DNA from: JBCBSZ01 sp039185015
GTDB taxonomy: Bacteria > Actinomycetota > Acidimicrobiia > Acidimicrobiales > Poriferisodalaceae
Assembly: GCA_039185015.1 (NCBI GenBank)
Contig: JBCDAU010000014.1
Span: 62,001 to 126,000, forward strand
DNA: 64,000 nucleotides
Reading direction: 5' to 3'
Shown piece after piece: positions 31,898 to 40,082 of this stretch. How positions within the stretch are numbered: position 1 is the first letter of the stretch; each line of letters starts with the position of its first letter. The notes below the pieces were generated by a model that was given only the letters and a program-made list of their open reading frames with translations, was not told the DNA's origin and did not search any database. The position numbers and the translations under genes are program-made.

Positions 31898-32953
31898 ATG
31901 GCCGGCGAGGATCGCACCGAGAAGCCCACCGCCAAGCGCCGCGGCGACGCGCGCGCCGAGGGCCAGGTCGCGAAGAGCCAGGACGTCGGCGTCGCGCTCA
32001 GCCTGATCGCCCTGATCATCGTGGTCGTGGCGCTCGGTCCGGGAATGATGGGCTCGGCTCAGGTCCAGATGGCCTCGATCCTTCGGAACTCCGGCGAGGG
32101 ACCGTTCGTGCCGGGCCTCGGCTCCACGACGCTCGACCTCGTGCTCACGATGCTGTTGCCCGTCCTGGTGCTGGCGGTGATCGTCGCCATCGTCGGAGGC
32201 GTCGCACAGACCGGCCTCAAGCTCTCGCGGAAGGCGGCGAAGCCGCGGCTCAAGAACCTCTCGCTGAAGCGGGGCGTCGCGAAGTTCAAGCCCCAGCAGG
32301 TCGGGTGGGAGCTGCTCCGGACGGTGCTGAAGCTCGTCCTGCTCATCGCCGTGTCGATCGCACCGATCCAGGCGATCCTCACCGAGGTCGACGTCCTCCG
32401 TCCGGTCGACGCCTGGTTCGCCCTCACCATGGATCTCGTCCGTTCGGTGCTCTACCGCGCCACGGCGCTGGCGGTCGTCATCGCCATCGCCGACTACGCG
32501 TGGAACCGGTACACGACCGAGAAGCAGATGAAGATGACCAAGCAGGAGGTCCGCGACGAGACCAAGCAGATGCTCGGTGACAGCTCGGTGCGTGGCCGCC
32601 GCATGGCCAAGGCGAGAGAGCTGAACCGCAACCGGGTCATCTCCTCGGTCGGCACCGCCGACGTGGTCATCGTCAACCCGGTCCGCTTCGCCGTCGCCCT
32701 CGCCTACACCGAGGGCGACACCGCGCCCCGGGTCGTCGCCAAGGGCGCGGGAGCGATGGCCCGGCGCATCCGGAACGAGGCGTACCGCCACGGTGTACCC
32801 GTCCGCCAGGACCCGCCGCTCGCCCGAGCGCTGTTCCGTCGTTGCCAGGTCGGGCAGCACGTCCCGGCCGCGCTGTACGAGGCCGTCGCGGCCGTTCTCG
32901 CTGCGGTGTACCAGCGGCGGTGGCGTCGCCAGTCGGCGGTGACGGTCCGATGA
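31898..32953 (+). CDS. flhB: Flagellar export gate protein FlhB, altered cleavage motif
   Basis: 351 residues. Opening GEDRTEKPTAKRRGDARAEGQVAKSQDV is the FlhB signature. Four transmembrane helices (~31-48, 82-105, 140-160, 185-205) and a cytoplasmic domain with EVRDETKQMLGDSSVRGRRMAKARELNRNRVISSV. The autocleavage motif, normally NPTH, is N260-P-V-R263 (VIVNPVRFAVALAY): the Asn and Pro are kept but Thr and His are replaced. Autocleavage between Asn and Pro releases the specificity switch that FliK triggers. Whether NPVR still cleaves cannot be told from the sequence. Rest of the C-terminal domain (AKGAGAMARRIRNEAYRHGVPVRQDPPLARALF) is well conserved. Confidence 0.94.
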   Translation: MAGEDRTEKPTAKRRGDARAEGQVAKSQDVGVALSLIALIIVVVALGPGMMGSAQVQMASILRNSGEGPFVPGLGSTTLDLVLTMLLPVLVLAVIVAIVGGVAQTGLKLSRKAAKPRLKNLSLKRGVAKFKPQQVGWELLRTVLKLVLLIAVSIAPIQAILTEVDVLRPVDAWFALTMDLVRSVLYRATALAVVIAIADYAWNRYTTEKQMKMTKQEVRDETKQMLGDSSVRGRRMAKARELNRNRVISSVGTADVVIVNPVRFAVALAYTEGDTAPRVVAKGAGAMARRIRNEAYRHGVPVRQDPPLARALFRRCQVGQHVPAALYEAVAAVLAAVYQRRWRRQSAVTVR

Positions 32954-32966
32954 GCGGAGCCGAGCG

Positions 32967-35027
32967 ATGAACCTCCGCGGCGCCTCGGTCCTGCTCCCGC
33001 TGTTCGTGGTCGGGTCGGTCCTGATGATGATCGTGCCGGTCTCGCCGGTCGTGCTCGACCTGTTGTTGGCCGCGAACATCACCGTGGCGATCCTGCTGCT
33101 GCTGTCGGTCGTGTTCCTCAACGATGCCGTCGACTTCTCGGTCTTCCCGGCACTCCTGCTGATCCTCACGCTCGCCCGGTTGGCGCTGAACGTGTCGTCG
33201 ACACGTCTGATCCTGTTGCGAGGCGACGCCGGCAAGGTGATCGAGACGTTCGGGCTGTTCGTCGTCGGCGGGTCGATCGTCGTCGGTCTCGTCGTCTTCC
33301 TGATCCTGATCGTCATCCAGTTCGCCGTGATCACGAATGGCGCGAGCCGCGTGGCCGAGGTCTCGGCCCGGTTCACCCTCGACGCGATGCCGGGCAAGCA
33401 GATGGCGATCGACGCCGACCTCGCCTCCGGGATCATCGACGAGAAGACCGCGAAGGAGATGCGGCAGCGCATCACCAAGGAGGCGGACTTCTACGGCGCG
33501 ATGGACGGCGCCTCGAAGTTCGTGAAGGGCGACGTGATCGCCGGCGTGATCATCGTGATCGTGAACCTGGTCGGCGGGCTCGTCGTCGGCATGGTGCAGC
33601 GGGGGCTCTCGCTCGGCGAGGCGGCCAGCACGTACACGCTGCTGACCGTCGGCGATGGCCTCGTCAGCCAGATCCCGGCCCTGCTCACCTCCATCTCGTC
33701 CGGCCTGCTCGTGACCCGCGTCGTCAGCGAGCGGGATCTCGGCGACGAGGTCGCCCGGCAGCTGTTCGGTATGCGGCGGGCGATGCGGGTGAGCGCCGGT
33801 GTCGTCTTCGCCATCTCCCTGCTGCCCGGCCTGCCCAAGTTCCCGTTCTGGTCGCTCGCTGCGCTCCTGTTCCTGCTCTCGGGTCGGGTGGGCGAGCAGG
33901 ACATCACCGACGAGGAGGTCGAGGAGCCGACCGTGTCGAGCTCGCCCGACGACCCCGAGGCACTCATCGGCGAGATGAGGATCGAGCCGCTCGAGATCCA
34001 CCTCGCCTACGACATCCTCGACCTGATCGACAAGGAGAAGGGCGGCGACCTGCTCGAGCGGGTGCGGGCCCTGCGCCGGCAGATCGCCATGGATCTCGGC
34101 ATCGTGATGCCCCTCGTCCGGACCCGCGACGACCTGACCCTCCCACCGGAGACCTACCGGGTGCTGCTCGACGGTGCCGAGGTCGCCCGGGGCACCGCGC
34201 CCCGGGACCGGGTGCTGGCCTTGCCCGCCGGCGACGGAGCCGAGCTGGCCGGTCTCGGGGGGACCGAGACCACCGAGCCGGTCTTCGGCTTGACCGCCTA
34301 CTGGGTGCCGACCGAGCAGAAGGCTGCCGCCGGAGCCACCGGCGCCACGGTCGTCGACCGATCGTCGGTGCTCGTCACCCACCTCGCCGAGGTCGTCCGC
34401 CGGAACGCGGCCCGCCTCCTCAGCCGCCAGGATGTGCAGCTCCTCGTCGACGGGCTGCGGTACGACCATCCGATCCTCGCCAAGGACATCGACAACGACG
34501 TCCTGCCCCTCGCCACCCTGCACGCGGTCCTGCAGGCCGTGCTGGACGAGGGCGTCTCCATCCGCCACCTCGGTCGCATCGTCGAGGCGGTCGCCGGGCA
34601 GAGCGGCGAGCCCCGCACCATCGATCAGCTCGTGAACGTCGCCCGGGTGGCGATCGGTCCGATCATCGCCGGTCAGCTCGCCCCGGATGGACGGCTGGCC
34701 GTCGTGACCTTCGACCCGACCTTCGAGGCGCAGCTGCACGAGGCGGTGCGCGACGTCGACGGCGAGCAGCGTCTGGTGCTCGATCCGAGCCGCGGCGAGC
34801 AGCTCGTGCTGGACCTCCAGCGAGTCGTCGCGATGGAACCGGAGCTCGATGCGCCGCTGGCCGTGGTCTGCAGTCAGGGCGTGCGCCGTGCGCTCGCCCG
34901 CTTCGCCGCGAGCTACGGCGTCGAGGTCGAGGTCCTTGCCTATCCCGAGCTCCCGTCGACCTTGGAGCTTCGGACGGTCGCGGTCGTGGGAGCGCCGGCG
35001 CTGACCGAGGAGGCCGGGCGTGGCTGA
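32967..35027 (+). CDS. flhA: Flagellar export gate protein FlhA
   Basis: 686 residues. The N-terminal half has eight transmembrane segments with FlhA signatures: FPALLLILTLARLALNVSSTRLILL (~55-80), RVAEVSARFTLDAMPGKQMAIDADLASGIIDE (~128-160, the FHIPEP-type loop), DFYGAMDGASKFVKGDVIAG and a long helix. The C-terminal cytoplasmic domain (~330-686) is the nonameric docking ring for chaperone-substrate complexes. FlhA is the export channel. ATG 32967 is nine bases after the flhB stop, with GGAG upstream. Complete and normal in length. Confidence 0.96.
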   Translation: MNLRGASVLLPLFVVGSVLMMIVPVSPVVLDLLLAANITVAILLLLSVVFLNDAVDFSVFPALLLILTLARLALNVSSTRLILLRGDAGKVIETFGLFVVGGSIVVGLVVFLILIVIQFAVITNGASRVAEVSARFTLDAMPGKQMAIDADLASGIIDEKTAKEMRQRITKEADFYGAMDGASKFVKGDVIAGVIIVIVNLVGGLVVGMVQRGLSLGEAASTYTLLTVGDGLVSQIPALLTSISSGLLVTRVVSERDLGDEVARQLFGMRRAMRVSAGVVFAISLLPGLPKFPFWSLAALLFLLSGRVGEQDITDEEVEEPTVSSSPDDPEALIGEMRIEPLEIHLAYDILDLIDKEKGGDLLERVRALRRQIAMDLGIVMPLVRTRDDLTLPPETYRVLLDGAEVARGTAPRDRVLALPAGDGAELAGLGGTETTEPVFGLTAYWVPTEQKAAAGATGATVVDRSSVLVTHLAEVVRRNAARLLSRQDVQLLVDGLRYDHPILAKDIDNDVLPLATLHAVLQAVLDEGVSIRHLGRIVEAVAGQSGEPRTIDQLVNVARVAIGPIIAGQLAPDGRLAVVTFDPTFEAQLHEAVRDVDGEQRLVLDPSRGEQLVLDLQRVVAMEPELDAPLAVVCSQGVRRALARFAASYGVEVEVLAYPELPSTLELRTVAVVGAPALTEEAGRG

Positions 35028-35063
35028 GCCCGGTGAGCGGCGCACGACGAGGGGAGACACCCG

Positions 35064-36713
35064 ATGGCACAGGTGATCCGCCAGGAGGCACACGACGGCT
35101 CCGCGTCCGTCGTCGAGGCGCACGAGGACGGCTCGATCGTCGTCGAGGCCGACACGCCGGAGGAGGCCATGGCGCTCGCCCGCCGTCGGCTGGGCGACGA
35201 CCTGCAGGTGCGCGAAGCCGTCCGAACCGAGCGCGGCGGGCTGCGCGGCTTCTTCGCCCGCGAGGTCTACCGCGTCGAGGCTGAGCCGAGCGTCGCATCG
35301 GATGCGTCCAACCGGCCCGAGGTCGATGCCCTCGTGCGGCGCATCGAAGCAGCCGCCGACGCCTCGTCGACCACCGGTCGCGCCGACGAGGGCATCGGCC
35401 GCGCGTTGGACCGAGTGAACAGTGCCGAGGAGGAGTTCGGGGCGCTCCTGCGGCGCGAGCTCGGCTCGCGCGGACTCCGCTCCTGGAGCGAGGACGCAGC
35501 CGTCCAGCGCGAGCTCGACCATCCGGCGGCCGAAGCGTCAGCGAGCTCGTCGATCGATCTCCGCGACCCGGCCTCGACCCCGCGACCGAGCTCACCGGTG
35601 CCGGTCGGGCCGGCAGCGGGTGGCCGCAGCGCGATGCCCGTCCTCCCGCCGGCTCCGGTGCCGCCGGACGACGCGGCTGCCGTCGGTTCGCTCTCCGAGC
35701 CCATGGCCGCACCGCCGTCCGAGCCCCGTGTCCTGCCCGCTGCCGCACTGGTCGCGCAGCCCGAGCGCGAGGCGACATCCGAGCGGGAGCCCGCAGCGGC
35801 CCCCGTCGCCCGATCCGAGCCGCGCCCCGCCGCGACTGCTCTCGCCGAGCCGCCTGTCGTGGCTGCGAGTGCGCCGATGCTGCCTCGTCGACCGGAGCAG
35901 TCCCGCACCGATCAGAGCTCCCCGCTCGCCGAGCGGGTCGCCGCGCCGGCCGTGCTCCGCGCGCCCACGGGTGACGGCGCTCCGACGGCGGGCCGCGTCG
36001 ACCACCCGGCACCGACGCAGCGAGCCGCCTCGATCCCTCCCCCGACGGCAGCATCCTCTGCGGCGTCGACCGTCGATCGGGCCGTGACGCCGACGACCGT
36101 CGACGCGTCGCCGGTGACGCAGCTCCCGGAGACCTCCGTCGTCCTGGATGATCCGCTCGTGTCGGCGCCCCCGCCCGGAGAGGTGCTGTGGAGCGTCGAT
36201 CGCCTCGCTCACCTCGGGCTGCCCTTCACCGTCGTGGAGGCGACGGTCGGACTCGACCCGACCGATGACTTCGCCTGGTTGCAGCGCCTCGCCGAGCGCT
36301 TCGCCGACTTCGTGCACACCCCCTCGGGTCGTTCGGTGGTGTTCGCCGGCCCGCGGGCCGATCGCGTCGCCATCGGCCTCGGTCTCCCGTGCGTCACCCC
36401 GCCTGAGCTGCCGCCATACGGCGGGTCGATCGGGCTGAAGACGATCGACGACGGTGCTGGCCGCGCGTGGCTGGGACGGGTTCGAGGTGATCGTGAGCTC
36501 CACGTCGTCATGAGCGGCCGAGCCTGGGAGCTGCTGCTCACCAAGGAGCCGACGGCCGTCGTGGCCGAGGGTCCCGACAAGGTCGTCGCCGCTCTGCAGA
36601 CCGCGGTCGAGCACGGGGTGCGCATCAGTCACCTGCTCGACGGGCGCCACATCCGGCGGGCCAACCCGTTGGATCTCGCCATCGCCGTCCGGTCCCTCGT
36701 CGGGAGGCGGTAG
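35064..36713 (+). CDS. FlhF-like protein without a functional P-loop
   Basis: 549 residues. Residues ~25-75 (VEADTPEEAMALARRRLGDDLQVREAVRTERGGLRGFFAREVYRVEAEP) match the N-terminal B domain of FlhF (xxAxxxVxxxLGxDAxIL...GFFGREVxEV). A long Ala/Pro/Ser/Arg-rich linker (~95-370) follows. The C-terminal ~180 residues run like an FlhF/SRP NG domain (helical N part, then SVVFAGPRADRVAIGLGLP), but GPxGxGKTT is replaced by GPRADRVAI, and no DTAGR motif is visible. The position after flhA is that of flhF. It is probably a degenerate FlhF that cannot bind GTP in the usual way. ATG 35064 follows GGGGAG. Confidence 0.7.
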   Translation: MAQVIRQEAHDGSASVVEAHEDGSIVVEADTPEEAMALARRRLGDDLQVREAVRTERGGLRGFFAREVYRVEAEPSVASDASNRPEVDALVRRIEAAADASSTTGRADEGIGRALDRVNSAEEEFGALLRRELGSRGLRSWSEDAAVQRELDHPAAEASASSSIDLRDPASTPRPSSPVPVGPAAGGRSAMPVLPPAPVPPDDAAAVGSLSEPMAAPPSEPRVLPAAALVAQPEREATSEREPAAAPVARSEPRPAATALAEPPVVAASAPMLPRRPEQSRTDQSSPLAERVAAPAVLRAPTGDGAPTAGRVDHPAPTQRAASIPPPTAASSAASTVDRAVTPTTVDASPVTQLPETSVVLDDPLVSAPPPGEVLWSVDRLAHLGLPFTVVEATVGLDPTDDFAWLQRLAERFADFVHTPSGRSVVFAGPRADRVAIGLGLPCVTPPELPPYGGSIGLKTIDDGAGRAWLGRVRGDRELHVVMSGRAWELLLTKEPTAVVAEGPDKVVAALQTAVEHGVRISHLLDGRHIRRANPLDLAIAVRSLVGRR

Positions 36714-36719
36714 CCCCTC

Positions 36720-36980
36720 GTGCACCGGGTGACCGCCCTCCTCGCCGCCGCTGGCCTCGCCGCGCTGTTGCCGGTGGCGTGGGGTCTGGCCTTCGGTGAG
36801 ATCGGTCTCGCCGACGCTGGTGTGCGGGCGGTCGTGACCGTCGTCGCCGTCCTCGTCGCCGCCCGGGTGATCACCCGCGGGCTGCTGCTGTTCGCCGACA
36901 CGCTCGACGGTCGCTGGAAGGGCGCGGTGTCCGCGCCGGAGGCCGACGCAGCCATGACCGCGGACGATCAGCCCTCCTGA
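36720..36980 (+). CDS. Small two-helix membrane protein
   Basis: 86 residues from GTG 36720, six bases after the FlhF-like gene. Two hydrophobic helices (~4-22 and 36-58), then a basic/acidic tail (DTLDGRWKGAVSAPEADAAM). In many Gram-positives the MinD-like flhG follows flhF; this protein is much too short for it and shows no P-loop. No family recognised; membership of the flhB operon is inferred from spacing. It ends convergently with the HD-GYP gene at 37011. Confidence 0.55.
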   Translation: MHRVTALLAAAGLAALLPVAWGLAFGEIGLADAGVRAVVTVVAVLVAARVITRGLLLFADTLDGRWKGAVSAPEADAAMTADDQPS

Positions 36981-37010
36981 TCCTCCGCGGTCGTGGCGTC
37001 AGCGCACCGC

Positions 37011-38531
37011 TCACCCGCCGTCGAGGAGCTCGAGCGCGGCCTCGACGACGCTGTGGTCGAACCACAGACCGCTCTCGGCTTGGAGGCGGCTCACGATCTC
37101 GTCGATCGGGAGCTGGTCCTCGATCGGGCCGGTCGACCATCGATCCCAGGCATCGGCGACGGCGAGGATGCGCGCGGGGAGCGGGATGTCCTCGCCTTCG
37201 AGACCGTCGGGGAACCCGGTGCCGTCCCATCGCTCGTGGTGATGACGGATGGCCGCGCCGACGTCGGGACCGGCGGAGAGCATGGCGTAGCGCTCGCCGG
37301 CCTCGGGGTGCTCCTCGAACTCGTCGCTGTCCCGCTCCATGTCGGGGGGGTAGCCGATCTTGCCCACGTCGTGGAGCAGCCCGGCGAGACGGAGCCGGAC
37401 GAGGTCGAGGCCGTCGAGGCCCAGACCGCGGCCGATCTCGACGGCGTAGTCGGAGACGTTCACGGAGTGGGTGTCGGAGAGCGGATCGAGCTCGTCGACC
37501 TTCCGGGCGAGCTTCAGGGCGGCCTCCAACTCGGTGGTCGTGGCCAGGGACTGTGTCAGGTCGTCGGCCCCGACCACGCCACCGCTCTGGTCGACGGCCG
37601 CTTCGACGGCGCGCTGCGCCAGGTCGCGGAGGGTCTTGATGTCGGATGCGACCTCCATGCCGGCGTGGCCCACGGCGAGGCGAATGGGTTCGGCGCCCAT
37701 GGGTGAGAAGGACTCGGCGATCGTGACGAGCTGCTCACCGAACTCGTCGGCTCGCCTCGGCGTGAGCCGCTTCGCGAAGAAGGCGAACTCCGTGTGGGCG
37801 AGCCGGTAGAGGTCCACCTCGTAGCGGCGCGACACGGAGATGAACAGCATCGAGATGCGCCGCAGGAGCAGGCCGATGGCCTCCTCGTCGAGGTCCTCGA
37901 CGGTGAGCCGGGCGTTGGCGATGCGCACGAAGCCGAGCCGGGGGAGGGTCGATCGCTGGGCGAGCTCGGCGAGCTTGAGCTCGAAGGCGGCCGAGGTCGG
38001 CAGCCCGGTGACGGCGTCGGTCGCTCGCTGGGAGGCTGCGCCGGTCGCTGGGTTCTCGAGCTTCTGGGCGAAGGTCGTGACGAGGACGCTCGTCTGGACG
38101 GGCTCCTCTTCCGCCTCGATCTCGATGTCTCCGCTCGAGACGGGGTCGATCGGGGTGGCGTCGTCCACGGCGTTCGCGAGCGCCTTCTCGTTGCCCTCGG
38201 CGACGATCGAGGCGGCACCGAGCTCCATGAGCTGGATCCCGACCTCCTCACCGCCCGCGTGGCAGATCACGATGATCGGGCTGTCGGTCGACTCGGCGAG
38301 CCGCTGCATGACCCGAGTGATCCTCACCTTGGGGATCCGGGTCGACACGACGATCAGGTCGGCAAGCGGAGCCTGCTCGACGTCGTCGGTGACCTCGCAG
38401 AGGAAGGCCTGCTCCATCCGCTCGCGAGACGCGGGGGCGACCCAGAGGGTGACGACGTTGAGCCGCCGCGCCATGGCGGGCATGGCCGGGACGGCTTCTT
38501 CGCTGGCTGACGCTGCGTCGACGTCGGACAT
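37011..38531 (-). CDS. HD-GYP protein with degenerate receiver and GGDEF-like domains
   Basis: 506 residues. Residues ~25-135 resemble a receiver fold (LNVVTLWVAPASRERMEQAF, IVVSTRIPKV) without the phosphoacceptor Asp set. Residues ~165-330 resemble a GGDEF domain (DAVTGLPTSAAFELKLAEL, then YRLAHTEFAFFAKRL where GGDEF would be), so not catalytic. Residues ~340-500 are an HD-GYP domain: DTHSVNVSDYAVEIGRGLGL, LAGLLHDVGKIGYP (HD), HHHERWDGTGFPDGLEGEDIPLPARILAVADAWD (GFP for GYP). HD-GYP proteins hydrolyse cyclic di-GMP. It follows the second sigma gene by 70 bases on the same strand and may form an operon with it. Confidence 0.88.
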   Translation of the reverse strand: MSDVDAASASEEAVPAMPAMARRLNVVTLWVAPASRERMEQAFLCEVTDDVEQAPLADLIVVSTRIPKVRITRVMQRLAESTDSPIIVICHAGGEEVGIQLMELGAASIVAEGNEKALANAVDDATPIDPVSSGDIEIEAEEEPVQTSVLVTTFAQKLENPATGAASQRATDAVTGLPTSAAFELKLAELAQRSTLPRLGFVRIANARLTVEDLDEEAIGLLLRRISMLFISVSRRYEVDLYRLAHTEFAFFAKRLTPRRADEFGEQLVTIAESFSPMGAEPIRLAVGHAGMEVASDIKTLRDLAQRAVEAAVDQSGGVVGADDLTQSLATTTELEAALKLARKVDELDPLSDTHSVNVSDYAVEIGRGLGLDGLDLVRLRLAGLLHDVGKIGYPPDMERDSDEFEEHPEAGERYAMLSAGPDVGAAIRHHHERWDGTGFPDGLEGEDIPLPARILAVADAWDRWSTGPIEDQLPIDEIVSRLQAESGLWFDHSVVEAALELLDGG

Positions 38532-38540
38532 GTCGTCCCC

Positions 38541-38568
38541 ATCGGCATCTCACCCGGCAGAGGTGAGG
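38541..38568 (-). promoter_or_regulatory. Weak sigma-28-like promoter candidate for the HD-GYP gene
   Basis: On the minus strand, CCTCA, 16 bases, TGCCGAT, nine bases upstream of the ATG, so the transcript would be nearly leaderless. Same boxes and spacing as the 5410 candidate. It may be chance. Confidence 0.3.
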
Positions 38569-38601
38569 GACGGGGTCGACCCGTCGGGCTCAGGATGTCG
38601 G

Positions 38602-39585
38602 CTACGCGCTCTCGGTGTCGCGCACCGGGCCGCGGTCGGCGGCGTCGAGGCGATCGCGCCAGGTGCTCGCCGTCGAGAGCGTGGCGAGGTAGGCGGCACG
38701 TCCCCGGCGACCGGGTGCGTCCTCGGGGACGTCGGCGACACCGTCGTAGAGCGTGCTGAACCAGGTGCGCATGGCGTTGACGGCTTCGGCGCGGATCTGG
38801 GAGACGCGGGCTTCGGTGACGCCCAGCTCGGCGGCGATCGTCTGCAGCATCTGGCCGTCGAGGTAGTACTGCTCGATCACCTTGCGCTGCAGCGCCGGCA
38901 GCTTCTCGATCGCCTCGGTGAGCGTGCCGAGCATCTCGCGACGGTCCAGGGTCTCGTCGGGCAGGCGCTCGGCGGCCCGCTCCTCGAGTCGCTCGCCGAG
39001 CGGGACGCGCTCGGGGTCGTGCTGGTCGAGGTGGAGGAGCGCGGAGTTGACCGACTGCGCCCGCTGCGCACGGAGCTCGTCGACGGTGAGGTTGAGGAGG
39101 TCGGCGAGCTCGTCGTCGGTCGGCTTGCGACCCTCTGCGACCTCGAAGCGCTCCTCGGTGTCGTTCAGCTCCCGCATGCGACGTCGGAGCGACCGAACGG
39201 CCCAATCGCGCTTGCGGGTGGAGTCGATGATTGCCCCACGGATCCGAATGCTGGCGTAGCGGGGGAACGGGATGCCCGTCTCGGCCTTGTAGCTGCGGGA
39301 GGCTTCGACGAGCCCGCTGGCCCCGGCGCTCCAGAGCTCGTTGCGGTCGACGTGGCGTGGGTAGCGGAGGGCCACCTGGTTCACGATCTGGGTGACCAGC
39401 TCGAGGTGGGCGGACGCGAGCTCGTTCGGCTCGAGTTGTTCGTTGTCGCCCTGTCGGCGGCGTCGCCGACTCGAACTGGCCCGCTCCACGCTGACGTCTC
39501 CCTCCACGTCGTGGTCGAGGGGTCTGTCGGCGCCGTCATCGCTCGCGTAAGGAGCACGGAGGTGGATGTCGCTCATGTCAACCAC
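38602..39585 (-). CDS. Second FliA/WhiG-type sigma factor
   Basis: 327 residues. N-terminal ~55 residues acidic then arginine-rich (RRRRRQGDN). Region 2: LELVTQIVNQVALRYPRHVDRNELWSAGASGLVEASRSYKAETGIPFPRYASIRIRGAIIDSTRKRDW. Region 3 ~135-200; region 4 helix-turn-helix QTIAAELGVTEARVSQIRAEAVN (~255-277). Tail PGRRGRAAYLATLSTASTWRDRL resembles the tail of the 5512 sigma (RRKAAYADAIADRSGWQQR), so the two share a C-terminal module. GTG 39585 fits the AGGAAGG ribosome binding site; ATG 39576 is possible. It may share or divide the flagellar regulon with the other sigma. I see no flgM-type anti-sigma next to it. Confidence 0.88.
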   Translation of the reverse strand: MVDMSDIHLRAPYASDDGADRPLDHDVEGDVSVERASSSRRRRRQGDNEQLEPNELASAHLELVTQIVNQVALRYPRHVDRNELWSAGASGLVEASRSYKAETGIPFPRYASIRIRGAIIDSTRKRDWAVRSLRRRMRELNDTEERFEVAEGRKPTDDELADLLNLTVDELRAQRAQSVNSALLHLDQHDPERVPLGERLEERAAERLPDETLDRREMLGTLTEAIEKLPALQRKVIEQYYLDGQMLQTIAAELGVTEARVSQIRAEAVNAMRTWFSTLYDGVADVPEDAPGRRGRAAYLATLSTASTWRDRLDAADRGPVRDTESA

Positions 39586-39618
39586 TCACCGCCTTCCTCT
39601 CAGCGCTCACCGTCACTA

Positions 39619-39645
39619 CCTTACGCCAACGCTGAAGCGGTCGAC
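39619..39645 (+). promoter_or_regulatory. Sigma-28-like promoter upstream of 39678
   Basis: CCTTA (39619-39623), 15 bases, GGTCGAC (39639-39645), 33 bases before the GTG at 39678. A perfect match that lies in the divergent gap with the second sigma factor. Confidence 0.65.
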
Positions 39646-39677
39646 GCACACACGGAGCGCGTTCAGAGGGAGGGCCC

Positions 39678-40082
39678 GTGGCGATCGACGACGTGCTGAG
39701 CAGGATCTCGGCCATCCAGGCCCGGTTCGACTCGGCCTTCGGGAGCAGCGCGCTGTTCGAGGACGTGGCCAGCGATGCGGCCCGGCACGCCGGTCTCGGA
39801 CGTGACGAGACGCCCGTCCTCGATCCGGCCGGTGAGTCCGTCGCCACCGCGGGCGACGAGACGGTCGACGGCGCTGCCGCGGCGACGGCGGACGACGCGT
39901 CCTCCGGCGAGGCGATCGACGCGATGGTCGCAGCCCAGCTGACCGCGGCCGCATCCGGTGGGTCGTCGACCCTGCTCGATCTGGCCGGCTCCGCTTCGGA
40001 CCCGACGGATCAGCTGCAGCTGCTGGCGTCGTTCATCGCCCAGCAGCAGGCGTCAGCCGGCCTCGGCGGTTCCGGCGCGTGA
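39678..40082 (+). CDS. Hypothetical flagellar-regulon protein
   Basis: 134 residues, GTG start with GGGAGGG upstream. N-terminus VAIDDVLSRISAIQARFDSAFGSSALFEDVASDA, then a low-complexity Ala/Thr/Asp/Gly stretch and a C-terminal helix (DQLQLLASFIAQQQASAG). The RIxxIxA...FExxxxDA pattern is shared with the N-terminus of the flagellar transglycosylase at 14154, suggesting a common export or docking signal. Placed behind a perfect sigma-28-like promoter and coupled (GTGA) to a FlgN-like chaperone candidate: this could be a substrate-chaperone pair. No family recognised. Confidence 0.6.
   Translation: MAIDDVLSRISAIQARFDSAFGSSALFEDVASDAARHAGLGRDETPVLDPAGESVATAGDETVDGAAAATADDASSGEAIDAMVAAQLTAAASGGSSTLLDLAGSASDPTDQLQLLASFIAQQQASAGLGGSGA

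Noticed and set aside
32673..35522. 949-codon open frame on the minus strand opposite flhA and the FlhF-like gene
   Set aside because: It is a codon-periodicity shadow in GC-rich DNA: low-complexity D/E/H/R-rich product, no domains, and complete overlap with the unmistakable flhA gene.
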